Source of the DNA: Nocardia iowensis
GTDB lineage: Bacteria > Actinomycetota > Actinomycetes > Mycobacteriales > Mycobacteriaceae
DNA: 64,000 nt
Direction of reading: 5' to 3'
Assembly (NCBI RefSeq): GCF_019222765.1
Contig: NZ_CP078145.1
Coordinates: 2,728,001-2,792,000 of the forward strand
The position numbers and the translations under genes were made by a program. Positions 1 to 8,571 of the stretch are shown here, in pieces; the stretch's first letter is position 1; every line of letters starts with the position of its first letter. A model generated the notes under the pieces. It had not been told where the DNA came from. It ran no database searches and saw only the letters and a list, made by a program, of their open reading frames with translations.

Positions 1-595
1 CGTTGGCGGCGAGTCCGTCCAGTGCGGCCGTCGCGCAGTCGAAGGCCCGGTGCGCCTGCACTGTGTCCACCAATCCGGCCGCGTGGGCGGCCAGCAGGTC
101 GTCGACGCCGCGCAGTTCGACGGTGTGGCCGCGGTGCACCTCGATGTCGAGATAGTGGTCGACGGCCTTCCAGAGTTTCGGCTCGAGCTGGGTGAACTCG
201 CCGATATCGAGGTGGAAGTCGTGACACACGTGGTGCGCCGGGTTCCGGCGGGTGAGCGACACGCGCAGCGACAACTCGGGCAGCAGCCAGCACTCGAGGT
301 AGTGGTGGTGTGGAACGGGGACGACCCGCGCCATGTACACGCCCCACGGTTCCTGCTGGTAGCGCTCGACCTGGCGGACGAACCCCTTGCTGTCGGTGCT
401 GGTGAGCTCCGCGAGATTGAAGAACTCGACCTCGGGCCGGTGCGGCGGGTGACCGGGCGGTAATTCGGTGGTCGGTGGGGTGGCGGCGGGTTCGGAGTGC
501 ATCAGCCGGGGTACCGCGGCGCGGAGATGCCTGGCGACGTTTCCGGCGAAGCCGGTGGTTGGCACGGTTTTGAGCAATGGAATCAGACCTCTCAT
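1..595 (-). CDS. DUF402 domain protein (3' end beyond window)
   Basis: Translating the complement from the ATG at 595 gives an open frame that runs off the left edge, about 198 residues visible. The C-terminal half resembles DUF402 (FomD/RNase G-associated fold): an acidic HDFHLDIGEF-like strand, then a KAVDHYLDIEVHRG stretch and a helix with VDDLLAAHAAGLVD. DUF402 proteins are thought to be metal-dependent phosphatases or hydrolases; the substrate here cannot be told. An AAGGAC sequence lies about 12 bases before the ATG. The start is chosen because the frame is uninterrupted and codon use is typical. The true C-terminus is outside the window. Confidence 0.7.
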   Translation of the reverse strand, partial: MRGLIPLLKTVPTTGFAGNVARHLRAAVPRLMHSEPAATPPTTELPPGHPPHRPEVEFFNLAELTSTDSKGFVRQVERYQQEPWGVYMARVVPVPHHHYLECWLLPELSLRVSLTRRNPAHHVCHDFHLDIGEFTQLEPKLWKAVDHYLDIEVHRGHTVELRGVDDLLAAHAAGLVDTVQAHRAFDCATAALDGLAAN

Positions 596-932
596 GGCTC
601 TTGGTCCTTCGCCACATCCGAACTTGTTGTCCGAACAACCAAATCAGAGTACACCTGGCAAAAGCCGTGTGGGGGGAATGACGCGACATCATTTCCGACA
701 CGAATTGTGTTGCCGCAAAGGACATTTCGGACACAGCCTAGGGGAGAAATGTGAAACGGCATCGGTGCGGCAACGGGGCGGCTATCGCGCCCGCTGACCG
801 ACCGCGGCAACCGTCACTGCCGCGATGGACAGGCTCACGATCGGTCGGGTCGCGGCTCGTCGACGGCACGACCTACCTCGGCCGCCGGACGACCCGAGAA
901 ATCTGTCGGTGGCTGGGCTTAGGCTGGTGAGC
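596..932. other. Intergenic region upstream of uvrB
   Basis: This 337-base gap separates the divergent DUF402 gene and uvrB. Apart from the candidate operator at 626-639 I see no gene, tRNA or strong hairpin. The uvrB reading frame stays open upstream to 825, but homology starts at 933. I found no actinobacterial LexA box (TCGAAC-N4-GTTCGA) here. Confidence 0.5.
626..651 (-). promoter_or_regulatory. Candidate promoter and operator of the DUF402 gene
   Basis: On the minus strand a TACTCT -10-like hexamer lies at 651-646. A small dyad GTTGT-CCGA-ACAAC (626-639) follows it, just where transcription would start, about 30 bases before the ATG at 595. No good -35 is seen. The dyad is short, so this is a tentative repressor site. 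Confidence 0.3.
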
Positions 933-3125
933 ATGGCATTCGCAACCGAGATTCCGACGGAAGGCTACGAGGAGAGGGCCGCGGGCGAGACCCCGCTGGC
1001 GCACTCCGAGCACCGTCCCGTGGGTGCGATCGAGCGCACCGAGGGGCGCTTCCAGGTGGTCAGCGAGCACGTGCCCGCCGGTGACCAGCCCGCCGCCATC
1101 GAGGAGTTGGAACGCCGGATCCGGGCGGGGGAGCGCGACGTCGTGCTGCTCGGCGCCACCGGCACCGGCAAGTCGGCCACCACGGCGTGGCTCATCGAGC
1201 GACTACAGCGCCCGACGCTGGTGATGGCCCCGAACAAGACCCTGGCCGCCCAGCTGGCCAACGAGCTGCGCGAGATGCTGCCGAACAACGCCGTCGAGTA
1301 CTTCGTCTCGTACTACGACTACTACCAACCCGAGGCATACATCGCGCAGACCGACACCTATATCGAGAAGGACAGCTCGATCAACGACGACGTCGAGCGG
1401 CTGCGGCATTCGGCGACGTCGAGCCTGCTCTCCCGGCGCGACGTCGTGGTGGTCGCATCGGTGTCGTGCATCTACGGCCTCGGCACCCCGCAGTCCTACC
1501 TCGATCGCTCGGTGCAGCTCGAGGTTGGCACCGAGGTGGACCGCGACGCGCTGCTGCGGCTGCTGGTCGACGTGCAGTACACCCGCAACGACATGGCCTT
1601 CACCCGTGGTTCGTTCCGGGTGCGTGGTGACACCGTCGAGATCATCCCGTCCTACGAGGAGCTCGCGGTCCGCATCGAGTTCTTCGGCGACGAGATCGAG
1701 GCGCTGTACTACCTGCACCCGCTCACCGGTGACGTGGTCCGTCAGGTCGACATGCTGCGCATCTTCCCGGCCACCCACTACGTGGCCGGTCCGGACCGGA
1801 TGGAGCGCGCGGTGCGCGACATCGAGGCCGAGTTGGAGCAGCGGCTGGCCGAGTTGGAGAAGCAGGGCAAACTGCTCGAAGCTCAGCGCCTGCGCATGCG
1901 CACCCAGTACGACCTGGAGATGATCCGGCAGGTCGGGTTCTGCTCCGGCATCGAGAACTACTCGCGCCACATCGACGGCCGCCCGGCCGGGTCGGCGCCC
2001 GCCACCCTGCTCGACTACTTCCCCGACGACTTCCTGCTGGTCATCGACGAGTCGCACGTGACGGTGCCGCAGATCGGCGGCATGTACGAGGGCGATATGT
2101 CGCGCAAGCGCAACCTGGTCGAATTCGGGTTCCGGCTGCCGTCCGCGGTGGACAACCGACCGCTCACCTGGGAGGAGTTCGCCGACCGGATCGGCCAGGC
2201 GGTATACCTGTCGGCCACCCCCGGTCCCTACGAACTGGGCCAGGTCGGCGGCGAGGTCGTCGAGCAGGTCATCCGTCCGACCGGACTGGTCGACCCGCAG
2301 GTCGTGGTCAAGCCGACCAAGGGTCAGATCGATGATCTGGTGCACGAGATCCGGCTGCGCACCGAAAAGGACGAGCGCGTCTTGGTCACCACGCTGACCA
2401 AGAAGATGGCAGAGGATCTCACCGATTACCTGCTCGGCCTCGGCGTGCGGGTGCGCTATCTGCACTCGGAGATCGACACCCTGCGCCGGGTGGAACTGCT
2501 GCGGCAGTTGCGCCTCGGCGAATACGACGTGCTCGTCGGCATCAACCTGTTGCGCGAGGGTCTGGACCTGCCCGAGGTATCGCTGGTCGCGATCCTCGAC
2601 GCGGACAAGGAAGGCTTCCTGCGCAGCAGCACCAGCCTGATCCAGACCATCGGCCGCGCGGCGCGCAACGTGTCCGGCGAGGTGCACATGTACGCCGACA
2701 AGATCACTGATTCGATGCAGCACGCCATCGAGGAGACCGATCGCCGCCGGGCCAAGCAGGTCGCCTACAACAAAGAGATGGGCATCGACCCGACGCCGTT
2801 GCGGAAGAAGATCGCCGACATCCTCGACCAGGTGTACCGGGAGGCCGACGAGACCGAGGTGGAGGTCGGCGGTTCCGGCCGCAACGCCAGCCGCGGCCGT
2901 CGCGCCCAGGGTGAACCGGGCCGCGCCGTCAGCGCCGGTGTCTACGAGGGCCGCGACATCAAGTCGATGCCGCGCGCCGAACTCGCCGACCTGGTCAAGG
3001 AACTCACCGCGCAGATGATGAACGCGGCCCGCGAACTCCAATTCGAGCTCGCAGGCCGGTTGCGCGATGAGATCGCCGATCTCAAGAAGGAACTGCGCGG
3101 CATGGACGCCGCCGGGTTGAGTTGA
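933..3125 (+). CDS. uvrB: Excinuclease ABC subunit UvrB
   Basis: UvrB is the damage-verifying helicase-like subunit of nucleotide excision repair. It is loaded by UvrA and then recruits UvrC. The 730-residue protein has the UvrB Walker A GATGTGKS at about residues 74-81, the [10 protein letters not shown] beta-hairpin region that inserts between DNA strands, helicase motifs ending in IGRAARN, and a C-terminal UVR motif ([22 protein letters not shown]) that contacts UvrC. It matches M. tuberculosis UvrB nearly end to end. The frame opens at 825, but the ATG at 933 (MAFATE) is chosen because mycobacterial UvrB also begins MAFATE. An in-frame GTG at 927 is an alternative. uvrA lies 14.6 kb downstream on the same strand. 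Confidence 0.97.
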   Translation: MAFATEIPTEGYEERAAGETPLAHSEHRPVGAIERTEGRFQVVSEHVPAGDQPAAIEELERRIRAGERDVVLLGATGTGKSATTAWLIERLQRPTLVMAPNKTLAAQLANELREMLPNNAVEYFVSYYDYYQPEAYIAQTDTYIEKDSSINDDVERLRHSATSSLLSRRDVVVVASVSCIYGLGTPQSYLDRSVQLEVGTEVDRDALLRLLVDVQYTRNDMAFTRGSFRVRGDTVEIIPSYEELAVRIEFFGDEIEALYYLHPLTGDVVRQVDMLRIFPATHYVAGPDRMERAVRDIEAELEQRLAELEKQGKLLEAQRLRMRTQYDLEMIRQVGFCSGIENYSRHIDGRPAGSAPATLLDYFPDDFLLVIDESHVTVPQIGGMYEGDMSRKRNLVEFGFRLPSAVDNRPLTWEEFADRIGQAVYLSATPGPYELGQVGGEVVEQVIRPTGLVDPQVVVKPTKGQIDDLVHEIRLRTEKDERVLVTTLTKKMAEDLTDYLLGLGVRVRYLHSEIDTLRRVELLRQLRLGEYDVLVGINLLREGLDLPEVSLVAILDADKEGFLRSSTSLIQTIGRAARNVSGEVHMYADKITDSMQHAIEETDRRRAKQVAYNKEMGIDPTPLRKKIADILDQVYREADETEVEVGGSGRNASRGRRAQGEPGRAVSAGVYEGRDIKSMPRAELADLVKELTAQMMNAARELQFELAGRLRDEIADLKKELRGMDAAGLS

Positions 3126-3151
3126 CCGGCGGCGCCCATCGGGCGGAGGCG

Positions 3152-3622
3152 TCAGCCCTGGGTGGCCATCCATTCGTCGACGCGGCGCTTCGCTTCCTCG
3201 GGAGCGACGTCCTCGACCTTGGTGATGACCGCCCAGCGGTGACCGAACGGATCGATCACCACGCCGTACCGGTCACCGGTGACGAAGGTTTGGGGTTCTT
3301 CGGCACTGCGGGCGCCGTGCGCGATGGCGCGCTCGATGACCGCGTCGACGTCGGGGCAGTAGTGCACGATCGAGGTGTGCACCCACTCGCCGTTCGGGGC
3401 GAGCACATTGTTGTCCGGGATGGGCATGCCCAGCTGCAGCGTCGAATCGCCGATCTTCAGTTCGGCGTGCGCGGGCTGGCCGTCGGGCAGGTCGTTGCGG
3501 GTGACCACCTCCGCACCGAACACGGCGGAGTAGAAGTCGATGGCCTTGTTGCCGTCGCCGACCGCGAGGAAACAGGTGATGGAGTGGTAGCCGTCGGCAA
3601 TGGGGTTCACGGTGTTCGTCAT
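3152..3622 (-). CDS. VOC-superfamily (PhnB/glyoxalase-like) protein
   Basis: A 156-residue protein of the vicinal-oxygen-chelate fold, PhnB-like subgroup: HSITCFLAVGDGNKAIDFYSAVFGAEVV at the N-terminus and the terminal GDRYGVVIDPFGHRWAVIT signature. These proteins fold as paired beta-alpha-beta-beta-beta units. Subgroup members range from metal-dependent enzymes to antibiotic-binding proteins, so no reaction is assigned. The frame extends upstream, but the ATG at 3622 (MTNTVNPI) fits the family length. It converges with uvrB (26 bases) and is divergent from an AraC-type regulator 64 bases away, which may control it. Confidence 0.85.
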   Translation of the reverse strand: MTNTVNPIADGYHSITCFLAVGDGNKAIDFYSAVFGAEVVTRNDLPDGQPAHAELKIGDSTLQLGMPIPDNNVLAPNGEWVHTSIVHYCPDVDAVIERAIAHGARSAEEPQTFVTGDRYGVVIDPFGHRWAVITKVEDVAPEEAKRRVDEWMATQG

Positions 3623-3686
3623 GACATCAATCCTGGTCGGCGGCCTCGCTGCGGTCTTGTAAGAAAGCGACACGGACAGCGAAACC

Positions 3687-4580
3687 ATGCCCGGCAGCGC
3701 TGATTCCGACCCGCGGCCACCCCGCAACCCGGTGGCCCCCGCCGACACCACCGGCATCCTGCACCCGGACGAGCAAGCCAAATATCGGACGCTGGCGCGG
3801 CTGCCCGCCGAGCCGCCGGTGGACCGATTCGTCGAGTGGTACTGGTCGGTGCGCTGGGATCTGTGCGGACGGCCGCCGTATCAGGCGCAGGTGCTGCCGT
3901 ATCCGAGCGTGAATGTCACCTTCGAGCGATCGGCAAGTCGCACAGGCAGTTTCGTCAACGGCGTGTGCACGACCAAGTTCGTCCGGGAACTCAGCGGGGC
4001 GGGCGAGGTGTTCGGCGTGCGCTTCCGGGCGGGCGGTTTCGGTGCGTTCACCGGACTCGACGTCGGTGCGTTCCGGGACGCCAACGTCGAACTGACCGAG
4101 GTCATACCCGAGGCGGTCGGACTGGTCGACCGCGTCCTCGACGTCCCCACCGACCACCAGCGCCGCGCCGTCCTGCACGACTTCCTCGCGGCCCGCGCCT
4201 TCCCCGACGATCCGACCTACCGGCTGGTGCTCCGCATCGTCGACGCCATGGCCACCGACCAGGACCTGACCAGGGTCGATCAGCTCACCGACCGATTCGA
4301 CCTGCCGATCCGCACCCTGCAACGCATGTTCCGCCGCTACGTCGGCGCGGGACCGAAATGGGTGCTGCGCCGATATCGCCTGCAGGACGGCGCCGAACTG
4401 CTCGCCCGCGGCCGTACCGAAGACCTCGCCGCATTGGCCGTGGAGCTGGGATACTTCGATCAGGCGCACTTCTCGCGGGAGTTCACCGCGGAAGTCGGAA
4501 TGGCTCCACTGGAATACGCCAAGAATTCGCTACGCTCGCGCAACGAGGTCACAGCAAAGGTCATGCCGACCAGGGCATAG
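3687..4580 (+). CDS. AraC-family transcriptional regulator with DUF6597 sensor region
   Basis: A 297-residue regulator. The N-terminal part (about 40-150) resembles DUF6597, with RFVEWYWSVRW and a VFGVRFRAGGFGAFTG segment. The C-terminal AraC DNA-binding domain (about 195-285) has two helix-turn-helix units: LTRVDQLTDRFDLPIRTLQRMFRRYVGAGPK and the conserved AVELGYFDQAHFSREF. AraC proteins usually activate adjacent genes. The divergent VOC gene and the downstream DoxX gene (4688) are the natural candidates. The ligand is unknown. The ATG at 3687 has only a weak ribosome-binding site. Confidence 0.88.
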   Translation: MPGSADSDPRPPRNPVAPADTTGILHPDEQAKYRTLARLPAEPPVDRFVEWYWSVRWDLCGRPPYQAQVLPYPSVNVTFERSASRTGSFVNGVCTTKFVRELSGAGEVFGVRFRAGGFGAFTGLDVGAFRDANVELTEVIPEAVGLVDRVLDVPTDHQRRAVLHDFLAARAFPDDPTYRLVLRIVDAMATDQDLTRVDQLTDRFDLPIRTLQRMFRRYVGAGPKWVLRRYRLQDGAELLARGRTEDLAALAVELGYFDQAHFSREFTAEVGMAPLEYAKNSLRSRNEVTAKVMPTRA

Positions 4581-4687
4581 TTGCTGAGCCGACCGTATTC
4601 GACCATTCGGCCATGGGACCGGGAATAACTCCCGAGGCACTTAGTTGAATGTTGCACTACCTAACTCAGCCGAACAAGGAGCTGGAT

Positions 4688-5101
4688 ATGGATGTCGTGG
4701 TGTTGATCGGACGGGTGTTGTTTTCGGTGTTGTTCCTGAGCTCCGCGCTCGGGCACGTCATGCAGACCGAGGCGATGGCGGGGTACGCGCAGAGCAAAGG
4801 TGTTCCGATGGCGAAGCTCTCGGTGCTCGGCTCGGGTGCGTTGTTCGGCCTGGGCGGGTTGAGTGTGCTGCTCGGCGTGTGGGCCGACCTCGGCTCGCTG
4901 CTGCTCGCGGTGCTGCTGCTGGTGACCGCGCTGCTGATGCACACGTTCTGGAAGGAGACGGATCCGCAGGCCAAACAGGGTGAAATGATCCACTTCAACA
5001 AGAATCTTGCCCTTGCCGGTGCCGCGTTGATGCTGTTTGCCTTCTTCGCGCATGTCGACGACCTCGGATTGACCATCACCGGACCGCTTTTCGACCTCTG
5101 A
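4688..5101 (+). CDS. DoxX-family membrane protein
   Basis: A 137-residue protein with four hydrophobic segments (about residues 1-20, 38-58, 60-80 and 104-122) and the DoxX pattern RVLFSVLFLSSALGH near the start. DoxX-like proteins are small inner-membrane proteins linked to redox balance, sometimes partnering thiol or quinol oxidation; the exact role here is not known. The start at 4688 is preferred over an in-frame ATG at 4649 because AAGGAG (4676-4681) sits 6 bases before it. It follows the AraC gene on the same strand after 107 bases. Confidence 0.85.
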   Translation: MDVVVLIGRVLFSVLFLSSALGHVMQTEAMAGYAQSKGVPMAKLSVLGSGALFGLGGLSVLLGVWADLGSLLLAVLLLVTALLMHTFWKETDPQAKQGEMIHFNKNLALAGAALMLFAFFAHVDDLGLTITGPLFDL

Positions 5102-5111
5102 CCCCGCGTGC

Positions 5112-5128
5112 CGCGCTAATATTGCGCG
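5112..5128 (+). promoter_or_regulatory. -10 element inside a small palindrome
   Basis: CGCGC-TAATATT-GCGCG is a dyad whose centre holds TAATAT (5117-5122), a near-ideal -10 hexamer. It lies 33 bases before the mini-ORF at 5156. There is no convincing -35. The overlap suggests a regulated promoter, but this is inference. Confidence 0.4.
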
Positions 5129-5155
5129 TCCTTTTTACTGCAGGGAGAGGAAGGC

Positions 5156-5215
5156 ATGGACATCATCGGCGCGATTCTGGGCTTATTCTGGGCGAACTAC
5201 CAACCGTGGCCGTAA
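5156..5215 (+). CDS. Possible 19-residue peptide gene
   Basis: ATG at 5156 opens a 20-codon frame encoding MDIIGAILGLFWANYQPWP. Upstream is a strong purine-rich ribosome-binding stretch (AGGGAGAGGAAGG, 5143-5154) and a TAATAT -10; downstream at 5241 is a strong stem-loop. So a promoter, ribosome-binding site, open frame and terminator-like hairpin are all present over 170 bases. The peptide is hydrophobic with an aromatic, proline-rich end, compatible with a membrane microprotein. I know no homologue. Chance occurrence cannot be excluded from sequence alone. Confidence 0.4.
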   Translation: MDIIGAILGLFWANYQPWP

Positions 5216-5585
5216 TGGCACGGTAGTCCCAGGCTCACCTCGGCCCGTCCGGTGCGCGATTTGCGCGCCGAGACGGGCCGCTGGCTGTTCGATCGTCGCT
5301 GGTGTGTGACGAATATCCCACGGGGACAAGACCGTTCGCCGTAGTTGTGCTCGATCACAGATTCGCGGCGCGGCAATTGTGTCTGCCCTGGTTGCTCAGG
5401 CCCTTGCGGCATTTCCTGGCGAACGTGTGGCGGCAATGCCGGAACACCCCAGATGTGATGTGTTGCGATTTCTGATATTTCCGCTCAGTTTGCCGCTAGG
5501 GTCGAACCGAGTCGCTGCGCCGGTGCCGTGTTCCTGGGTTCGCACCGTGCGTAGGCACCCTGACACCGCACAGTTGGAGGACAGA
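5216..5585. other. Intergenic region before the USP gene
   Basis: This 370-base gap contains the stem-loop at 5241-5280 and, near its end, a TAGGGT -10-like hexamer (5497-5502) that would give the USP gene a leader of about 77 bases. I see no further gene or RNA in it. Confidence 0.4.
5241..5280 (+). terminator. Stem-loop after the mini-ORF
   Basis: CGGCCCGTC (5241-5249) pairs perfectly with GACGGGCCG (5272-5280). The intervening CGG/GCGC-rich bases can extend the stem. No U-run follows, as is usual for actinobacterial hairpin terminators. Confidence 0.5.
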
Positions 5586-6038
5586 ATGACCGCCTACCGG
5601 ACCATTGTTGTCGGTACCGATGGCTCGGACTCGTCGTACGTCGCCGTCGAGAAGGCCGCCGCTCTGGCTGGAGTGTCCGCCGCGACCCTGGTCATCGCGT
5701 GTGCTTACTACCCGACCGACGATCGCGACGTGGCCGCCGCCGCCGATGTGCTCAAGGAAGAGGCCTACCAGGTGCGCGGGTCCGCCCCCACCAACGAGAT
5801 CCTGCGCACCGCGCGGGACAAGGCCGCCGCCGCGGGCGCGGTGGACATCGTCGAGCGCGCTGTGGTCGGCGAGCCCGTCGAGTCGCTGCTCACCCTGACC
5901 AAGGAAGTCGACGCCGACCTGCTCGTGGTCGGTAACCGCGGACTGAACACGCTGACCGGCCGCCTGCTCGGCTCCGTGCCGTCGGACGTCGCGCGCAAGT
6001 CGCGCTCGGACGTCCTGATCGTCCATACCGTCCGCTAG
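5586..6038 (+). CDS. Universal stress protein (Rv1636-like)
   Basis: A 150-residue single-domain UspA protein. It begins YRTIVVGTDGSDSS and ends with VVGNRGLNTLTGRLLGSVPSDV, which fits the nucleotide-binding pattern G-2x-G-9x-G-S. In position between uvrB and uvrA and in sequence it corresponds to M. tuberculosis Rv1636 (TB15.3), reported to bind cAMP. ATP versus cAMP binding here is not decided by sequence. The ATG at 5586 is preferred because TGGAGGA lies just upstream; the frame itself opens at 5379. It is cytosolic and probably monocistronic. Confidence 0.93.
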   Translation: MTAYRTIVVGTDGSDSSYVAVEKAAALAGVSAATLVIACAYYPTDDRDVAAAADVLKEEAYQVRGSAPTNEILRTARDKAAAAGAVDIVERAVVGEPVESLLTLTKEVDADLLVVGNRGLNTLTGRLLGSVPSDVARKSRSDVLIVHTVR

Positions 6039-6108
6039 GAAAATTTCGACGAACTCCGCATTGCGCCGCATGGTGGCGCAATGCGGAGTTTCGCGTTCCC
6101 GTGACCCG

Positions 6109-8397
6109 TCAACGCAGCGCGCGCAGCACCTCCGGCAGTTCACCGCTGTGCACCACACCGAGCCGTTGCGTCGCGCGGGTGAGCGCGACGTACAGGTCGT
6201 TGAGGCCACGCGGTGATTCGGCCAGGATGCCTTGCGGCTCTACCAGATACACCGCGTCGAACTCGAGGCCCTTCACGTCGTGCACGGTGAGCACCCGCAC
6301 CGATTCACCGGCCAGGTCGGCCAACTCCTCGACCAGCGCGTGCGGCGCGATCACCGCGGTCGTCCCCGGCCCGGTCTCCGCGGCGACCAATCGCGCGACC
6401 TCGTCGTGCACCTGGTCCGCGGCGACCCGGTACCCGCGCGGCGGGTTTCCGCTGTCGCGGACCGAGCGCGGCGCGGACGCCGACGGGTCGATCGCGGCAA
6501 GCACGTCCGCCGCGACGTCCATGATCTCGGCCGGGGTTCGGTAGTTCACCGTCAACTCGGTGAGTTTCCAGCGTTTGGCCACATACGGTTCCAGCATCCG
6601 CTGCCACGACGAGGCGCCTGCCGGATCGCCGGTCTGCGCCACATCGCCGACCACGGTGATCCAGCGGTTCGGAATGCGCCGCATCACCATCCGCCAGGCC
6701 ATCTCCGACAGTTCCTGCGCCTCGTCCACGATCACGTGCCCGTAGGTCCAGGTGCGGTCGCCCGCGGCGCGCTCGGCGGTGGTCTGCCTGGTGCGCACGT
6801 CCTGGCGTTCGGCGAGCTGGCTCGCGTCGATCAGGTCGTAGGCCATCAGGATCTCCGGATCCATCTCGTCTTCGAGATCCTGTGGCGCCGAACCGGTCAG
6901 GATGTCCAGCGCGTCCTGCGCCTCGGCCAGCTGGGCCCGCCAGCGGCGCTTGGCACGCTCGCGTTCCTCGGTGTCGTCCACGCCGAGCAGTTCGGCGAGC
7001 TCGTCGAGCAGCGGGGCGTCGGCGGCGCTGAATTCGCCGTTGTCCGGTCGCACCAGCTCGGCTCGATCGTCCGGATCGAGCGCGGACGCGGCTCGGTCCA
7101 GCCGCTTCGGGTCGGCCAGCAGATCGGCCAGCACATCCTGCGGGGACAGCAGCGGCCACAGCTTGCCGATGGCCTGCTGGATCGCCTGGTCGGCCCGCAT
7201 CTCGTCGCGGATCTCGGCCAGGTCGGTGCGGCTGAGCAGGCTGGCGCCGCCGGACAGGTCGGCGCCCATGGTCTCGGCGAGTTGGTCGGTGAGCGCGTCG
7301 ATCACCGCGCTCGCGAAGATCGGCCGGGCCAGGTTGTGCGGGCGGCGCGAGGAGCGGGCCCGGCCGCGCGCCCTGGTGGCGATCTTGCGGTCCAGCGTCA
7401 CCGGGTAGCCGTCGAAGCTGAGCCGGATCGGTTCGGCGGGCACCTCCTGCCGGTCGCGCACCGCCTGCTTGAGCACCTCGAGGATGGCGAGCGAACCCTT
7501 GATCTCGCCCGCCCGCAACGAATCCTCCCTGGTCGCTTTCACTCCCGGGTACAGGTCACCGATGGTGGACAGCAGCACGCCGGTCTCACCGAGCGAGGGG
7601 AGCACCTGGCCGATGTAGTCCAGGAAGGTGGCGTTCGGCCCGATGATCAGCACGCCGCTCTTGGCCAGCTGCTGGCGGTAGGTGTAGAGCAGGTAGGCGG
7701 CCCGGTGCAGCGCGACGGCCGTCTTGCCGGTACCCGGCCCGCCCTGCACCACCAGGACGCTTTTGTGCTCCGAGCGGATGATCGCGTCCTGCTCGTGCTG
7801 AATGGTCTCGACGATGTCGTTCATGTGCCCGGTGCGGGCGGCATTCAACGCGGCGAGCAGCGCGCTCTCACTGCCGACACCGCCGTCGTCGTCGGTCACC
7901 CCGGCTCGGCGCGCGGCGTCCAGATCGAGGTATTCGTCGTTGAGCGCGGTGACCTTGCGGTTGCGCGAGCGGATGTGCCTGCGCCGGGTCACCCCGTCCG
8001 GCGCCGCGGTGGTGGCGAGGTAGAACGGCCGGGCCAGGGGAGCGCGCCAGTCGAGCAACAGCGTCTCGTAGTCGTCCTTTTCGTCGAGGATGCCGAGCCT
8101 GCCGATGTAGCGATATTCATCGTCCAGGTCGATCCGGCCGAAACACAGACCGTGTTCTGCCGCATCGTATTTGGCGAGGTCCTCGGTGTAGAGCTGGCTG
8201 AACGATTCGCGTTCGCTGCGGGCCTGCGGGGTACCGCCGGATTCGAGCAGCACGGTTTTCAACCGGTTCCGGGCGTATTCGCGCATTTCGTCGAGCCGTT
8301 CGTACAGTCCCGACAGGTATGCCTGTTCCTGCTCGGTCTCGCGGGTCAGCTCCGGCGCGCCCTCCTGCGAGGCACGGTCCTGAGTGAGGTCGGGCAA
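6109..8397 (-). CDS. helD: HelD-family RNA polymerase recycling ATPase
   Basis: A 762-residue UvrD/Rep-like protein. The N-terminal coiled-coil (about 15-50: ETEQEQAYLSGLYERLDEMREYA) corresponds to the arm that HelD inserts into RNA polymerase. Walker A GGPGTGKT is at about 219-226, followed by the insertion (clamp-opening) domain, Walker B VIVDEAQELS and motif VI YVALTRATQRLGV. HelD proteins pull stalled or rifamycin-bound RNA polymerase off DNA; HelR paralogues confer rifampicin tolerance. I chose the TTG at 8397 because AAGGAG lies exactly 6 bases before it; an ATG at 8451 has no such site. No rifamycin-associated element was recognised upstream. Confidence 0.9.
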   Translation of the reverse strand: MPDLTQDRASQEGAPELTRETEQEQAYLSGLYERLDEMREYARNRLKTVLLESGGTPQARSERESFSQLYTEDLAKYDAAEHGLCFGRIDLDDEYRYIGRLGILDEKDDYETLLLDWRAPLARPFYLATTAAPDGVTRRRHIRSRNRKVTALNDEYLDLDAARRAGVTDDDGGVGSESALLAALNAARTGHMNDIVETIQHEQDAIIRSEHKSVLVVQGGPGTGKTAVALHRAAYLLYTYRQQLAKSGVLIIGPNATFLDYIGQVLPSLGETGVLLSTIGDLYPGVKATREDSLRAGEIKGSLAILEVLKQAVRDRQEVPAEPIRLSFDGYPVTLDRKIATRARGRARSSRRPHNLARPIFASAVIDALTDQLAETMGADLSGGASLLSRTDLAEIRDEMRADQAIQQAIGKLWPLLSPQDVLADLLADPKRLDRAASALDPDDRAELVRPDNGEFSAADAPLLDELAELLGVDDTEERERAKRRWRAQLAEAQDALDILTGSAPQDLEDEMDPEILMAYDLIDASQLAERQDVRTRQTTAERAAGDRTWTYGHVIVDEAQELSEMAWRMVMRRIPNRWITVVGDVAQTGDPAGASSWQRMLEPYVAKRWKLTELTVNYRTPAEIMDVAADVLAAIDPSASAPRSVRDSGNPPRGYRVAADQVHDEVARLVAAETGPGTTAVIAPHALVEELADLAGESVRVLTVHDVKGLEFDAVYLVEPQGILAESPRGLNDLYVALTRATQRLGVVHSGELPEVLRALR

Positions 8398-8485
8398 ACT
8401 GAACTCCTTGTCACCGCGATGAGCCGAGCGCACGGTACCCGCGAACGGCAAGGCGCACGCGAACGCTCGGAAAACAGAGTTGTCG

Positions 8486-8491
8486 AGTCTA
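8486..8491 (-). promoter_or_regulatory. Candidate -10 for helD
   Basis: TAGACT on the minus strand (8491-8486), about 90 bases before the TTG start. There is no clear -35. Confidence 0.3.
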
Positions 8492-8504
8492 CTGCGATTG
8501 CGGC

Positions 8505-8565
8505 GGGCTCGCCGTATTCGCTGGTGAACAACACTTCGTTGCTCCGCTGGTATTCCGGCGAGCCC
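8505..8565 (-). terminator. Inverted repeat after the diguanylate cyclase gene
   Basis: GGGCTCGCCG (8505-8514) and CGGCGAGCCC (8556-8565) are perfect complements flanking about 41 bases. They begin 7 bases after the stop of the GGDEF gene, consistent with a terminator separating it from helD. The large loop lowers confidence. Confidence 0.4.
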
Positions 8566-8571
8566 ATGAAA

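Noticed and set aside
50..463. Plus-strand open frame near the left edge
   Set aside because: The minus strand encodes a coherent DUF402-like protein through the same bases.
1203..3173. Minus-strand open frame of over 650 codons opposite uvrB
   Set aside because: Antisense shadow of a strongly conserved gene.
5350..5363. CRP-like TGTG-CTCGAT-CACA upstream of the USP gene
   Set aside because: The half-sites are 2 bases closer than the TGTGA-N6-TCACA consensus, and the A/T flanks are missing.
8398..8571. Rifamycin-associated element before helD
   Set aside because: No matching 19-base palindrome found, so the gene is called HelD-type rather than a drug-induced HelR.
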